This document shows positions 36,618 to 45,066 of a stretch of 64,000 nt of DNA, piece by piece; positions within the stretch are counted from its first letter, which is position 1; each line of letters opens with the position of its first letter. The stretch covers positions 21,726 through 85,725 of the forward strand of contig JACPVJ010000144.1 in assembly GCA_016191785.1 (NCBI GenBank), written 5' to 3'. This stretch comes from Myxococcales bacterium. Lineage in GTDB: Bacteria; Myxococcota_A; Polyangia; Polyangiales; Polyangiaceae. Below the pieces are notes generated by a model. The model searched no databases, was not told the DNA's origin, and saw only the letters and a list, made by a program, of their open reading frames with translations. Position numbers and translations under genes: made by a program.

Positions 36618-38756
36618 ATGCGAACGAGCCAGAGGCTCGCCCTCCTCACGAGTGTTCTGGTCATCGGGGGCGCGGCGGCCGCCGAGCCCCAACCGTCGAT
36701 CGACCTCAGAAACTTCCACCCCCCCGCCGACCCGGGAGGGTCGCTCTACCTCGAACCCAGCTCGACGCCCGCGGCGGGCGACTGGAACGTCGGCGCCTGG
36801 CTGTCGTACACGAACCGCAGCGTTTGGCTCGAGGACGCCTCGGGTTCGCGGGTCGCGGTGCCCCTCGAGAACCAACTCTCGCTCGACTACGTGGCGGCGG
36901 TCGGCGTGCTCGATCGCCTGGCCCTCAGTCTGACCTTGCCGACGGTGCTCTATCAGAACGGCGACGACGTCAGCTCCGAGCTGGGTGACGGGCGCCTGCC
37001 CCAGACCGCGCTCGGCGATGCCGCGTTCGGGCTCAAGGCCACGCTGGTGCCGACCAGCAGCTTGGGTGGGTTCGGGTTGGCGGCGCTGGCGCGCGTCACC
37101 GCGCCGACGGGCGACAGTCGCGCGTTCGTGTCGGACGGCGCCGTGACCGGAGAGCTTCGTTTGCTCGCCGAGCTCAAGTTGATCGCGATGACGGTGCAAG
37201 CGTCGGGCGGCGCCAAGGTCCGCGGCGAGCAGCGCACGTTCGTCGGAGAAGACTTCGGGCACGATCTGCCCTGGGGCGTGGCCGTCGGCCTGCGCCCCCA
37301 AGCGCTGGGCATCGACAAAGACGGGCGCTGGACCTGGACCGCGGAGGCGCGAGGCCAGGTGGCGATGTCACCGAAGTTCGGCAGCGGCCCCGCGTCACCG
37401 GCGCTGGCGGGGCTCTCGGCACGCTACGCCCTCGGGGACGTGTCGTTGATCGGCGGCGGAGAGCTGCCGCTGAACCAGGCGGTCGGCAGCCCCCGGGTCC
37501 GAGCAGTCTTGGGAGTGTCGTGGGCGCCGCGCTTCTACGACGAAGACGGCGACGGCGTGGCCGACGAGCGTGACGAGTGCCCGGAGCTCGCCGAGGACAA
37601 AGACGGCTTCGACGATCGCGACGGGTGCCCCGACTTCGACAACGACGACGACGGCGTGCCCGACGAGGAAGACAAGTGCCCGGTCGAGCGCGAAGACGAG
37701 GACGAGTTCCAGGACGACGACGGCTGTCCCGACCCGGACAACGACAACGACGGCGTGCTCGACCCCGAGGACGCCTGTCCGAACGAGGCGGGCAAGGCCG
37801 GGGGCAGCAAGCGCGGCCCGGGCTGTCCGTCGAAGGACGCGGACGGCGACGGCGTGGACGACAATCTCGACAAGTGTCCCGACGAGGCCGAAGACAAAGA
37901 CGGCTTCGCCGACGACGACGGCTGTGCCGATCCGGACAACGACCGGGACGGAGTGCTGGACGAGGAAGACACCTGCCCGACGGTCAAGGGTGAGCCGCGG
38001 TCCGATCCCAAGCTGAACGGCTGCCCGAGCCCGGACAAGGACGGCGACACCTACGACGATGCCGCGGACAAGTGCCCGGATCAGGCCGAGGACTTCGACG
38101 GGGTGGACGACGAAGACGGCTGCCCCGACGACGACGCGGCGAAGGCCGCAAAGCCGCTCTTGACGCTGAAGCCCAGCGGCGACCGCCAGTCAATCACCTG
38201 GCGCGTCGCTCCCAAGCTCACGGGCAAGGCCGACGCCGTCGACATCGATCCGAAGACGCTGCCGAGCATTCGCGCCCTGGCCAGCGAGCTGAACAAGAAC
38301 CCGACCTGGGTCGCGCTGGTCGGCTTCCGCGCCGGCGGCGCGACCCCCGCCGCCGAGCAAGACGCGCTCAACAAGTCCTTCGCGCTCGTCAACTCGCTGC
38401 GCTCGCTCACCCACCGCGACGACGTGGCCGAGAGCATCGGTTGGAGCGCGGTCAAAGCCGAGCCCGGCGCCAACGCGAACGGCTTCGGCGTGCTGATCTT
38501 GGGTGCCGGCGCGAGCGGCAAGCTCGAGCTCGCTCCACCAGCCCGCAAGATGCAGCCGCTGGTGCCGCCGAAGGGTCCGGGCACCGCGCCCGCGCCCAAG
38601 ACCGCGCCCGCGCCCAAGACCGCGCCCGCGCCCAAGACCGCGCCCGCGCCCAAGACCGCGCCCGCGCCCAAGACCGCGCCCGCACCCAAGACCGCGCCCG
38701 CACCCAAGGGCCCGGCCCCGGCGCCCAAACCCCCCGCGCCGAAGAAAGCCCCGTGA
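36618..38756 (+). CDS. Outer-membrane protein with thrombospondin-3 repeats and degenerate OmpA-like end
   Basis: The 712-residue product has a signal peptide (to about Ala22). Residues about 25-310 are beta-barrel-like. Residues 310-510 carry calcium-binding thrombospondin type-3 repeats, with units such as DEDGDGVADERDECPE and DNDNDGVLDPEDACP. Residues about 530-640 resemble the OmpA C-terminal fold, but the peptidoglycan-binding GHTD motif reads GFRA, so binding is doubtful. The C-terminus is a run of TAPAPK repeats that would span the periplasm or bind polyanions. Similar proteins are annotated near gliding-motility genes in myxobacteria. Its stop overlaps the HEAT-repeat gene (GTGA). Confidence 0.85.
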   Translation: MRTSQRLALLTSVLVIGGAAAAEPQPSIDLRNFHPPADPGGSLYLEPSSTPAAGDWNVGAWLSYTNRSVWLEDASGSRVAVPLENQLSLDYVAAVGVLDRLALSLTLPTVLYQNGDDVSSELGDGRLPQTALGDAAFGLKATLVPTSSLGGFGLAALARVTAPTGDSRAFVSDGAVTGELRLLAELKLIAMTVQASGGAKVRGEQRTFVGEDFGHDLPWGVAVGLRPQALGIDKDGRWTWTAEARGQVAMSPKFGSGPASPALAGLSARYALGDVSLIGGGELPLNQAVGSPRVRAVLGVSWAPRFYDEDGDGVADERDECPELAEDKDGFDDRDGCPDFDNDDDGVPDEEDKCPVEREDEDEFQDDDGCPDPDNDNDGVLDPEDACPNEAGKAGGSKRGPGCPSKDADGDGVDDNLDKCPDEAEDKDGFADDDGCADPDNDRDGVLDEEDTCPTVKGEPRSDPKLNGCPSPDKDGDTYDDAADKCPDQAEDFDGVDDEDGCPDDDAAKAAKPLLTLKPSGDRQSITWRVAPKLTGKADAVDIDPKTLPSIRALASELNKNPTWVALVGFRAGGATPAAEQDALNKSFALVNSLRSLTHRDDVAESIGWSAVKAEPGANANGFGVLILGAGASGKLELAPPARKMQPLVPPKGPGTAPAPKTAPAPKTAPAPKTAPAPKTAPAPKTAPAPKTAPAPKGPAPAPKPPAPKKAP
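38583..38708 (+). repeat. 18-bp tandem repeat encoding (TAPAPK)7
   Basis: Seven nearly identical 18-base units (accgcgcccgcgcccaag type) at the 3' end of the gene. Being a multiple of three, slippage would change tail length without shifting the frame. Confidence 0.9.
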
Positions 38757-40846
38757 AGCTCCGGCTCGCCAGAGCGCTGGTCGCCGCCGCCGTGCTCGCC
38801 GGCGCGACGTCGGTTGCCGCCGCGCCACCGAAGACCGTCCCGGTGCGTCGACCCGTGTCGCGACGCCCGCCGCCGAAGGTCCCGCGGCCCGCGGCCACTG
38901 TCCAGAGCGCGCCCACCGGGCTCAAGGCGCGGCTCGGTGTCGCGCGCGCGTCGCGCGCGCTCAAGTCGAGCGACGTCGCCGAGCGCGTGCGCGGTTTCGA
39001 GCGGCTCGGCGCGGTCGGCACCGCCGCGGCCTCCGAGCTCCTCGAGAAGAGCCTCGAGCCGGGTGGCGCCGCCAAGGGCGTCGAAGACCGGCTGACGGTG
39101 GTCCGTGCCCTGGCTCGGCGGGCTGCCGAGCCGGGCCCGCGCCAGGCTCTGGCGCGAGCGATGGCCAGCGCCACCTCGGGGCGCGCCGACGACGCCGGTG
39201 AGACTCTGGTCCGGGACACGGCCGCGCTGGCGCTCGCGCGCTCGGGTCACCGAGACGCCCTCGAGATCCTCGGCAAGGCGTTGCGACAAGAAGGCCCCGT
39301 CGCCGCCTCGGCGGCGCGCGCCATCGTGGCCCACCCGCCACGCACCCTGGAACCGATCACCTCGGCGCGCGGAGCCCCGACCCGGACGCTGGTCGAAGCC
39401 CTCGAAGCCCTGGGCGACCAGCGCGCTTTCAGCACGCTGCGCAGCTGGGTCAAACACGGCTCGTCCGAGCTCAAAGGGCGATCGGCGATCGCGCTGACGC
39501 GCCTCGGCGACTACGAGACGGTGGAGCTCGCGCGACTGTGGCTCGCCAAGCACAAGAAGGACACATCGCTGGTCGTCGCGGCGACCCAGATCTTGGTGAT
39601 CGCCCGCGCGCCGGAGGCCGGCCGAGCCCTGGGCGCGCTGCTCGAGAACCCCGAGGCCGCGGACGCCGGCCTCGAGCTGCTCGCGACGGCGCGCTCGGCA
39701 GAGCTTCTGCCCGTCCTCGAGAAGCGCCTCGCGAAGGCCGACGAGAGCAGCGCCCCGAGCTTGCTCGGGGTGATCGGAAGGCTCGGCACGCCGGCGGCAG
39801 CCACGGTGTTGTCGAAGCACCTGGCCACGCCGCGCCGCTCGAGCGCGGCGGCGTACGCCCTCGCGACCTGCCCCGCCGCCGAAGCGCGAGACGCGCTGGC
39901 ACGCGCCCTCGCGGTCCCGGGAACGCGACGGCACGCGGCCCGGGCGGCCGTGATCCGCGAGGCCCTGCTCGGCGATCGCGTGCCCGACCTCGACGCCACG
40001 CTGCGCGCCCTGATCGTCTCGGACGACGCCGCCGATCGGGCCGCCGGCGCGTGGGGCATCGCCACGCGGGACCCTGGCCATGCCCGCACGCTGCTCGGGC
40101 GCGCCGATCCCGTCGTGGTGCGCGCCGCCGCCCGTGCGGTCCACGACGATCGCACCGCGGTGGTGGCCGCCGAGCGGCTGGCGACGGAGAAAGACCCGCT
40201 GACCCGGACCGCCCTGTCGGTGAGCCTGTCGCGCGAATCGAGCGCCGCCCACGTGCCGACGGCGGTCCTGATCGAGCTCGTCGAGTCCGGCGGCGCGGCG
40301 TCCGCGGTGGCGGCGAAGGCCCTCGCGGCGCGCGACACCCCGGCCGAGCGCCCCCAGATCGAGCGGCTCTCGAAGAGTGGGGACCCGCTGATCCGCGCGC
40401 ACATCGCCCTGGGCCTGGCCGACAGCCGCGATCCTTCGGCCGTCGGTCTGATGCGCGAGATGTACCGCTTCGAGCAGAACGCGGACGTGAGACACGCCCT
40501 CGTCACCGCGCTCAGCACGCGGAGCGACCGCTCGCGACTGGACACGCTGAAGCTCGCCGCCGACCTGGACGGCGACGAACGCGTGCAGAGCGCGGCGCGC
40601 CTCGCCGTCGCCGGAGCTCGACTCTCGGCTCTCCCCCGGGGGCGCGCAACGCTGTGGCTCACGCTGACCGAGAGCGGAGGCTCGGCCAAGCATCCGCCCC
40701 AAGCCCGGGTGGGCACGCCGAGCGGCGTCGCGCTACCAGTGGTGGCAGATCCGGACGGCCAGGTGCTGGTGACCGGGCTACCCGAAGGGCCGCTCTCGCT
40801 CCGACTTGCCGCCGACGCCCTCGAGCGCCAGGCTGAGCCGCGTTAG
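38753..40846 (+). CDS. Exported HEAT-repeat protein
   Basis: The GTG at 38753 overlaps the previous stop by four bases and gives 697 residues. A signal peptide (VKLRLARALVAAAVLAGA) is followed by a Pro/Arg linker and about 14 HEAT/PBS-lyase-like helix pairs, for example VEALEALGDQRAFSTLRSWV, ALALARSGHRDALEILGKAL and HIALGLADSRDPSAVGLM. The last 70 residues look like a beta-sandwich of the carboxypeptidase-regulatory type (VVADPDGQVLVTGLPEGPL). It is probably a periplasmic scaffold paired with the TSP3/OmpA-like protein. No enzymatic motif is seen. Confidence 0.85.
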   Translation: MKLRLARALVAAAVLAGATSVAAAPPKTVPVRRPVSRRPPPKVPRPAATVQSAPTGLKARLGVARASRALKSSDVAERVRGFERLGAVGTAAASELLEKSLEPGGAAKGVEDRLTVVRALARRAAEPGPRQALARAMASATSGRADDAGETLVRDTAALALARSGHRDALEILGKALRQEGPVAASAARAIVAHPPRTLEPITSARGAPTRTLVEALEALGDQRAFSTLRSWVKHGSSELKGRSAIALTRLGDYETVELARLWLAKHKKDTSLVVAATQILVIARAPEAGRALGALLENPEAADAGLELLATARSAELLPVLEKRLAKADESSAPSLLGVIGRLGTPAAATVLSKHLATPRRSSAAAYALATCPAAEARDALARALAVPGTRRHAARAAVIREALLGDRVPDLDATLRALIVSDDAADRAAGAWGIATRDPGHARTLLGRADPVVVRAAARAVHDDRTAVVAAERLATEKDPLTRTALSVSLSRESSAAHVPTAVLIELVESGGAASAVAAKALAARDTPAERPQIERLSKSGDPLIRAHIALGLADSRDPSAVGLMREMYRFEQNADVRHALVTALSTRSDRSRLDTLKLAADLDGDERVQSAARLAVAGARLSALPRGRATLWLTLTESGGSAKHPPQARVGTPSGVALPVVADPDGQVLVTGLPEGPLSLRLAADALERQAEPR

Positions 40847-40859
40847 GAGATTTGGCCGC

Positions 40860-41129
40860 ATGAGTCCCGAACCCAAGAAGCGACGCGGCGCGAGCGCCGA
40901 CGGCGTCGAACCCTCCTTCGAGGTGTCGCTGGCGCGGCTCGGCGAAATCGTCGAACAGCTCGAGTCGGGGGAGCTGGCCCTCGAGCGTTCCCTGGAGCTG
41001 TTCGAGGAAGGCGTGCGCCTGGCTCGCACTTCGCAGGCGCGCCTCGAGCACGCCGAGCGCCGGGTCGAAGAGCTGCTCTCGGTGGACGATCAGGGGAACC
41101 CTGTGGTGCAAGAGCGCCCGACGGAGTGA
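40860..41129 (+). CDS. xseB: Exodeoxyribonuclease VII small subunit
   Basis: The 89-residue product contains FEVSLARLGEIVEQLESGEL and ALERSLELFEEGVRLARTSQ, the two-helix signature of XseB. It forms a coiled-coil collar on the large nuclease subunit XseA, which degrades single-stranded DNA. xseA is not in the window. The ATG at 40860 lies 13 bp after the HEAT gene stop, and the CinA-N gene follows at 41137. Confidence 0.93.
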   Translation: MSPEPKKRRGASADGVEPSFEVSLARLGEIVEQLESGELALERSLELFEEGVRLARTSQARLEHAERRVEELLSVDDQGNPVVQERPTE

Positions 41130-41136
41130 GGCAAGC

Positions 41137-41889
41137 GTGCCGCCCTCTGCCCCACGCGTCGTCGAGAGCGCCTCGGCCGTTCTGATCGGCAACGAGCTGT
41201 TGAGCGGCAAGGTGCACGAGTCCAACCTGCTGCACCTGGCCAGCACGCTCCGCGGGCTGGGCATCGCGCTGCGCCGGGTGGTGATGATCCCGGACGAGCT
41301 GGAGGTGATCGCCCGGGAAGTCGCGGCCGAGAGCGGCGCCCACGACGTGGTCTTCACCAGCGGCGGCGTGGGCCCCACCCACGACGACATCACGATCGAG
41401 GGCGTCGCGCGGGCCTTCGGGGTCGAAGCACGGGTCGACGAGTCGCTGGCCGGCATGCTGCGCGCGGCCTACGGACAGCGATGCACCGAGCACCACTTGC
41501 GCATGGCGCTGGTGCCCGACGGCGCCGAGCTCGCCACGACCGGCGACGACAAATGGCCCGTGGTGGTGATGCAGAACGTGTGGGTCCTCCCCGGAGTGCC
41601 CCAGATCTTCCGGATGAAGCTGTGCGTGGTGCGGGCGTGGTTGAAGGGCCCGGCCGCGTTCCACTCGCGCGCGGTCGCGACCCGGCTCGACGAGGGCAAG
41701 CTCAAGCCGCTGCTCGATCAGGTGGTCGAGGCCCACCCCGACGTCGACGTCGGCTCGTATCCCAAATGGTTCGACGCCGCCTACAAGACCAAGATCACCT
41801 TCGATTCACGCGACGCACGCGCGGTGGACGCCGCCCTCGGCGCCTTCGTGGCGCTGCTCGACCCCGGGGACGTGGCGAGCGTCGACTGA
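41137..41889 (+). CDS. CinA N-terminal / molybdopterin-binding-domain protein
   Basis: The 250-residue product starts at GTG 41137. It is the MoCF/CinA-N domain alone: SAVLIGNELLSGKVHESN, the TSGGVGPTHDDIT phosphate-binding loop, and the NVWVLPGVPQIFRMK segment. The C-terminal nicotinamide-nucleotide amidase domain of full CinA is absent. Relatives act as pyridine-nucleotide or ADP-ribose pyrophosphatases or are unassigned. It lies 7 bp after xseB and 134 bp before radC. Confidence 0.88.
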   Translation: MPPSAPRVVESASAVLIGNELLSGKVHESNLLHLASTLRGLGIALRRVVMIPDELEVIAREVAAESGAHDVVFTSGGVGPTHDDITIEGVARAFGVEARVDESLAGMLRAAYGQRCTEHHLRMALVPDGAELATTGDDKWPVVVMQNVWVLPGVPQIFRMKLCVVRAWLKGPAAFHSRAVATRLDEGKLKPLLDQVVEAHPDVDVGSYPKWFDAAYKTKITFDSRDARAVDAALGAFVALLDPGDVASVD

Positions 41890-42023
41890 TCGCCGGCGGT
41901 TCGCCACCCGGATTGCTGCGCGCAGCTCCGCGCGATCCGGCGAAGGCCCCTGGCGACGCCCGGGGCGCCCCCGCATTGTCTCGTGACTTTCGCCTGGCAC
42001 GCCACGTGCTCCCCGCACGCGAC

Positions 42024-42695
42024 ATGCACCCCGCCATCGACCTGTCATTTCCGGCTCGGGCTCCCGCCGATCGCGGCGACGTCGAGCTGGTATCGCTGCT
42101 GCTCGGCCCGGGGAAGGTCGAAGGGGCGCTCACCCTCGCCGCGCGGCTGCTCGAGCGTGCGGGCAGCGTGGACCGCCTGGCCGGCATGTCGGCCCACGAG
42201 ATCGCGGCCCTAGCCAAGGTCGGCACCGATCGGGCGACGCGCGTGGTCGCCGCCATCGAGCTCGGGCGGCGTGTTCATGCGGCTGCCGCGCTGTGCCGTC
42301 GCGAGGCGGTCGGCAGCTTCGCTGCGGTCGAGCGCTGGGCTGCGCCGCGCCTGTCCCATCTCGAGCACGAGGAGGTCTGGCTCTTGTGCCTCGACGGCCG
42401 GAACGCGATGAAGAGCGCGCTCTGCGTGGCCCGAGGCGGCGCGCACGGCTGCGCGCTCACCCCCAGAGATCTGCTCGCGCCGGCCCTGCGCGAGGCAGCC
42501 AGCGCGGTGGTGCTGGTGCACAACCACCCGAGCGGGGACCCCACGCCCAGCGCCGAGGACGTGCACATGACGCGGGCCGTGGCGGCCGCCTGCGAGGTGG
42601 TAGGGGTTCCGCTGCTCGACCACGTGGTCGTCGCCCGGGGCGGCGCCGCCAGCGTTTTCGATGGCCTCGACCCCTCGCCTGTTCCATCGGAATGA
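42024..42695 (+). CDS. radC: RadC/JAB1-MPN family protein
   Basis: The start chosen is ATG 42024, giving 223 residues. The N-terminal half carries a helix-hairpin-helix-like segment (LAGMSAHEIAALAKVGTDRA). The C-terminal half holds the JAMM/MPN motif VLVHNHPSGDPTPSAEDVHMTR followed by LLDHVVVARGG, with metal ligands His-x-His and Asp. RadC was named for repair, but its activity is still debated. It ends 10 bp before the PP2C gene start. Both CinA-N and RadC proteins are commonly found near competence functions. Confidence 0.92.
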   Translation: MHPAIDLSFPARAPADRGDVELVSLLLGPGKVEGALTLAARLLERAGSVDRLAGMSAHEIAALAKVGTDRATRVVAAIELGRRVHAAAALCRREAVGSFAAVERWAAPRLSHLEHEEVWLLCLDGRNAMKSALCVARGGAHGCALTPRDLLAPALREAASAVVLVHNHPSGDPTPSAEDVHMTRAVAAACEVVGVPLLDHVVVARGGAASVFDGLDPSPVPSE

Positions 42696-42705
42696 AAGAC
42701 GCTCT

Positions 42706-44091
42706 ATGTTGCCCGCCGTGACCGAAAGCGGCGTCGCCCAATTCGCAGCGTTGACCGACGTCGGGCGGCAGCGCGACCACAACGAGGACAACTTCCTCGT
42801 GGACAAGAAGTTGGCGCTGTACGTCGTGTGCGACGGCATGGGCGGCCACGCCGCGGGAGAGGTGGCCAGCGCCATCGCCGTTCGCACGGTCCACGAAGAG
42901 GTAAAGCGCGAGGGCGAGCTGCTCAGCGACTACATCGCGGGCAAGACGGGCGCCGATCGCGTGAGCAAGCGCGACGTGATCAACATGCTCGAGTTCGCGG
43001 TGAACCGCGCCTCGAACCGCGTGCACGCCGAGGCGGTGAAAGACCCGAGCAAGCGCGGAATGGGCACGACCCTGGTGTCGCTCTTGATGGCGGGCAACCA
43101 GGCCTTCGTCACCTACGTGGGCGACAGCCGGTGTTACCTGCTGCGCAACGGCAGCATCCAGCAGATCACCGAGGACCACAACGTCTACAACGAGCTGATC
43201 AAGAAGAAGAAGCTGCCGAAAGAGAAGGCAGAGAAGCTGCTCGCCCAAAAGAACGCGGTCACGCGCGCGGTGGGCGTGTACGAGCACTGCGAGCCCGACA
43301 CGCTGGTGGTCGACGTGGTGGCGGGCGACCGCTTCTTGCTCTGCACCGACGGCCTGAGCATGTATTTCGAGGCCGACGAGGTCGCCGAGCTGGGCACGCT
43401 GCTCAGCAATCGCGACGCCGAAGCCTCGGTGAAATCTCTGATCGACGCGGCGAACACCCGCGGCGGTGGCGACAACATCACGGCCATCATCGTCACGGTG
43501 GGGGACGTCGAGGTGCGCGACGAGACGCGCGCCCAGAAGCTCCAGCTCAAGCGGGACATCTTGGCGCGAATGCCGCTGTTCCGCATGCTGGGGGAGCGCG
43601 AGCTCTTGCGCGTGCAAGAGGTGACCGACGTCGTCACCTTCAAGAACGGCGATCGTGTGATCAAAGAGGGCGATCGGGGCGAAGAGCTCTTCATCGTGCT
43701 GGGCGGCCAGGTGAAGGTGCAGCGCGGCGGCACCCCGCTGGCCACGTTGAAGCAGGGCGAGCACTTCGGCGAGATGGCGCTGATCCGGGCTCAGCCGCGC
43801 TCGGCCACCGTGGTCAGCGAGGGCGACAGCGAGCTGATGATGATCCGCCGCGTGGACTTCTTCGACATTCTGCGGAAAGAGCACCAGCTGGCGGTGAAGC
43901 TGCTCTGGCAGTTCCTGGGGGTGCTCGCCGATCGGCTGGCCGACACGAATCGGGAGCTCGATCACGCCCGCGAGGAGCTCGCCGAGGACATCACTTCGGA
44001 GATCTTCGACGACGAAGAGGACGAGAACCGGAAGACCCTGATCATGCCGCCCCCCCCTCGATCGCTCCGAAGCCCGAACGGCGAGTCGTGA
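42706..44091 (+). CDS. PP2C-type protein phosphatase with C-terminal cyclic-nucleotide-binding domain
   Basis: The start chosen is ATG 42706 (461 residues); an in-frame GTG at 42718 is an alternative. Metal-binding and catalytic PP2C motifs are all present: RDHNEDN, CDGMGGHAAGE, GDSRCYLLRNG, CTDGL and GGGDNIT, so it should dephosphorylate phospho-Ser/Thr. Residues about 285-420 are a cNMP-binding domain with FGEMALIRAQPRSATV, retaining the Glu and Arg of the phosphate-binding cassette. It mirrors the cNMP-binding kinase at 13734-15158 and may oppose it. Its stop overlaps the FecR-like gene (GTGA). Confidence 0.93.
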   Translation: MLPAVTESGVAQFAALTDVGRQRDHNEDNFLVDKKLALYVVCDGMGGHAAGEVASAIAVRTVHEEVKREGELLSDYIAGKTGADRVSKRDVINMLEFAVNRASNRVHAEAVKDPSKRGMGTTLVSLLMAGNQAFVTYVGDSRCYLLRNGSIQQITEDHNVYNELIKKKKLPKEKAEKLLAQKNAVTRAVGVYEHCEPDTLVVDVVAGDRFLLCTDGLSMYFEADEVAELGTLLSNRDAEASVKSLIDAANTRGGGDNITAIIVTVGDVEVRDETRAQKLQLKRDILARMPLFRMLGERELLRVQEVTDVVTFKNGDRVIKEGDRGEELFIVLGGQVKVQRGGTPLATLKQGEHFGEMALIRAQPRSATVVSEGDSELMMIRRVDFFDILRKEHQLAVKLLWQFLGVLADRLADTNRELDHAREELAEDITSEIFDDEEDENRKTLIMPPPPRSLRSPNGES

Positions 44092-45011
44092 CCCGAGCCT
44101 GCGCTCTGCTCGCCCTGGCCGCGGCCATCGCCTGCGAGCCCGCTCCCCGGCCGACCGCGACCACGGCGTCGGCCACGGCCAGCGCCTCGGCGGCTCCCCT
44201 GCCCGAGGCCTCGGCCAGCGCACCCCCGAGGCACCCGCGGGTCGCCCCCGCCACTCAACCCGGCTGTCGCGTGCTCGCCCTGAAAGGTGAGGTGAACGCG
44301 AGCAGCGGTCCCGTGCCGAACGGCGGCGTGATCTACGGGACCGAGTGGCTCGAGCTCGGCAAGGGCGCCGAGCTCTCGTTGCGCCACACCGTGAGCACGC
44401 GCGAGCTGGTGGTGAAGGGCCCAGGCAGGGCCCTGCCGTGCCTCGGCGGCGAGGAAGAGGTGTTGCTGGTCGAGGGCACGGTCGAGACCGGCGCCGGCGC
44501 GGGGGCGCGGCCCGGGGCAGAGCTCGTGGTCTATACGACCTTCGGGACAGTCAGCTATGGGGACGCTCAGATCGTTATCCGCGCGTCCAAGTCCCGGGTC
44601 GATGTCGCCTCGGCCAAGGGCGAGGCCTGGATCCGCACCAACCTGGGCGCGACGCGCAAGGGCCCCGAGAAGCTGGTCGGGGGCAACGACCGGGTCTCCC
44701 TCACGGGAACCGTGCGCCCTGACGCCGTCCTGCAAGAGTGCGAGCGCGCCGCGGCCGAGGCCGAGTCGCTCGGGCGCGCGGTCTTCGCCCCGGCAGCGCC
44801 CGACGGGGGGTCGCTGGGAGACCGCGCCGCGGCACACCTGGTCGCGCGAAAGGGGGCTCGTGGCGCCTGCGGCTCGGCGCGGGTCGGCATCGCCGGCGAG
44901 CCCGACGCCGAAAAGCGCAAGGGGTACGAGGCGCGCTTGGCCAAGGCCGACCAGCAGTGGCAGGCCGTGGGTCCGCCCGGGTCTCCTGCGGCAAAAAGCT
45001 CGGCGCCTTGA
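44088..45011 (+). CDS. FecR-like-domain lipoprotein
   Basis: The GTG at 44088 overlaps the phosphatase stop and gives 307 residues. The leader ends at AAAIAC (Cys16). A Ser/Ala/Pro linker leads to a beta-rich domain (about 60-220) with VLALKGEVN, TEWLELGKGAELSLRH, VYTTFGTVSYGDAQIVI and SRVDVASAKGEAWI, the pattern of FecR/LysM-adjacent domains that present a beta-helix. The C-terminus is helical. It is probably a periplasmic envelope protein. A good promoter for the next gene follows its stop. Confidence 0.8.
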   Translation: MTRACALLALAAAIACEPAPRPTATTASATASASAAPLPEASASAPPRHPRVAPATQPGCRVLALKGEVNASSGPVPNGGVIYGTEWLELGKGAELSLRHTVSTRELVVKGPGRALPCLGGEEEVLLVEGTVETGAGAGARPGAELVVYTTFGTVSYGDAQIVIRASKSRVDVASAKGEAWIRTNLGATRKGPEKLVGGNDRVSLTGTVRPDAVLQECERAAAEAESLGRAVFAPAAPDGGSLGDRAAAHLVARKGARGACGSARVGIAGEPDAEKRKGYEARLAKADQQWQAVGPPGSPAAKSSAP

Positions 45012-45018
45012 TGCGTCG

Positions 45019-45048
45019 TTGACAGTTTCGGCCCCGCACCGCTAGCGT
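45019..45048 (+). promoter_or_regulatory. Predicted promoter of the outer-membrane barrel gene
   Basis: TTGACA (45019-45024), an 18-base spacer, and TAGCGT (45043-45048). The start at 45067 lies 18 bases beyond the -10 box. The -35 is perfect; the -10 is weak but TA-T is kept. Confidence 0.5.
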
Positions 45049-45066
45049 CCGCTTCGGGCGACGTCG

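Noticed and set aside
38583..38708. A tandem array as a possible CRISPR or satellite
   Set aside because: The 18-base units have no spacers and lie in frame inside a coding region as TAPAPK repeats.
38081..40702. An 870-codon open frame antisense to the HEAT-repeat gene
   Set aside because: Long antisense frames are expected at this GC content; it is Arg/Gly/Ala-biased, has no domain words, and mirrors codon position three of the real gene.
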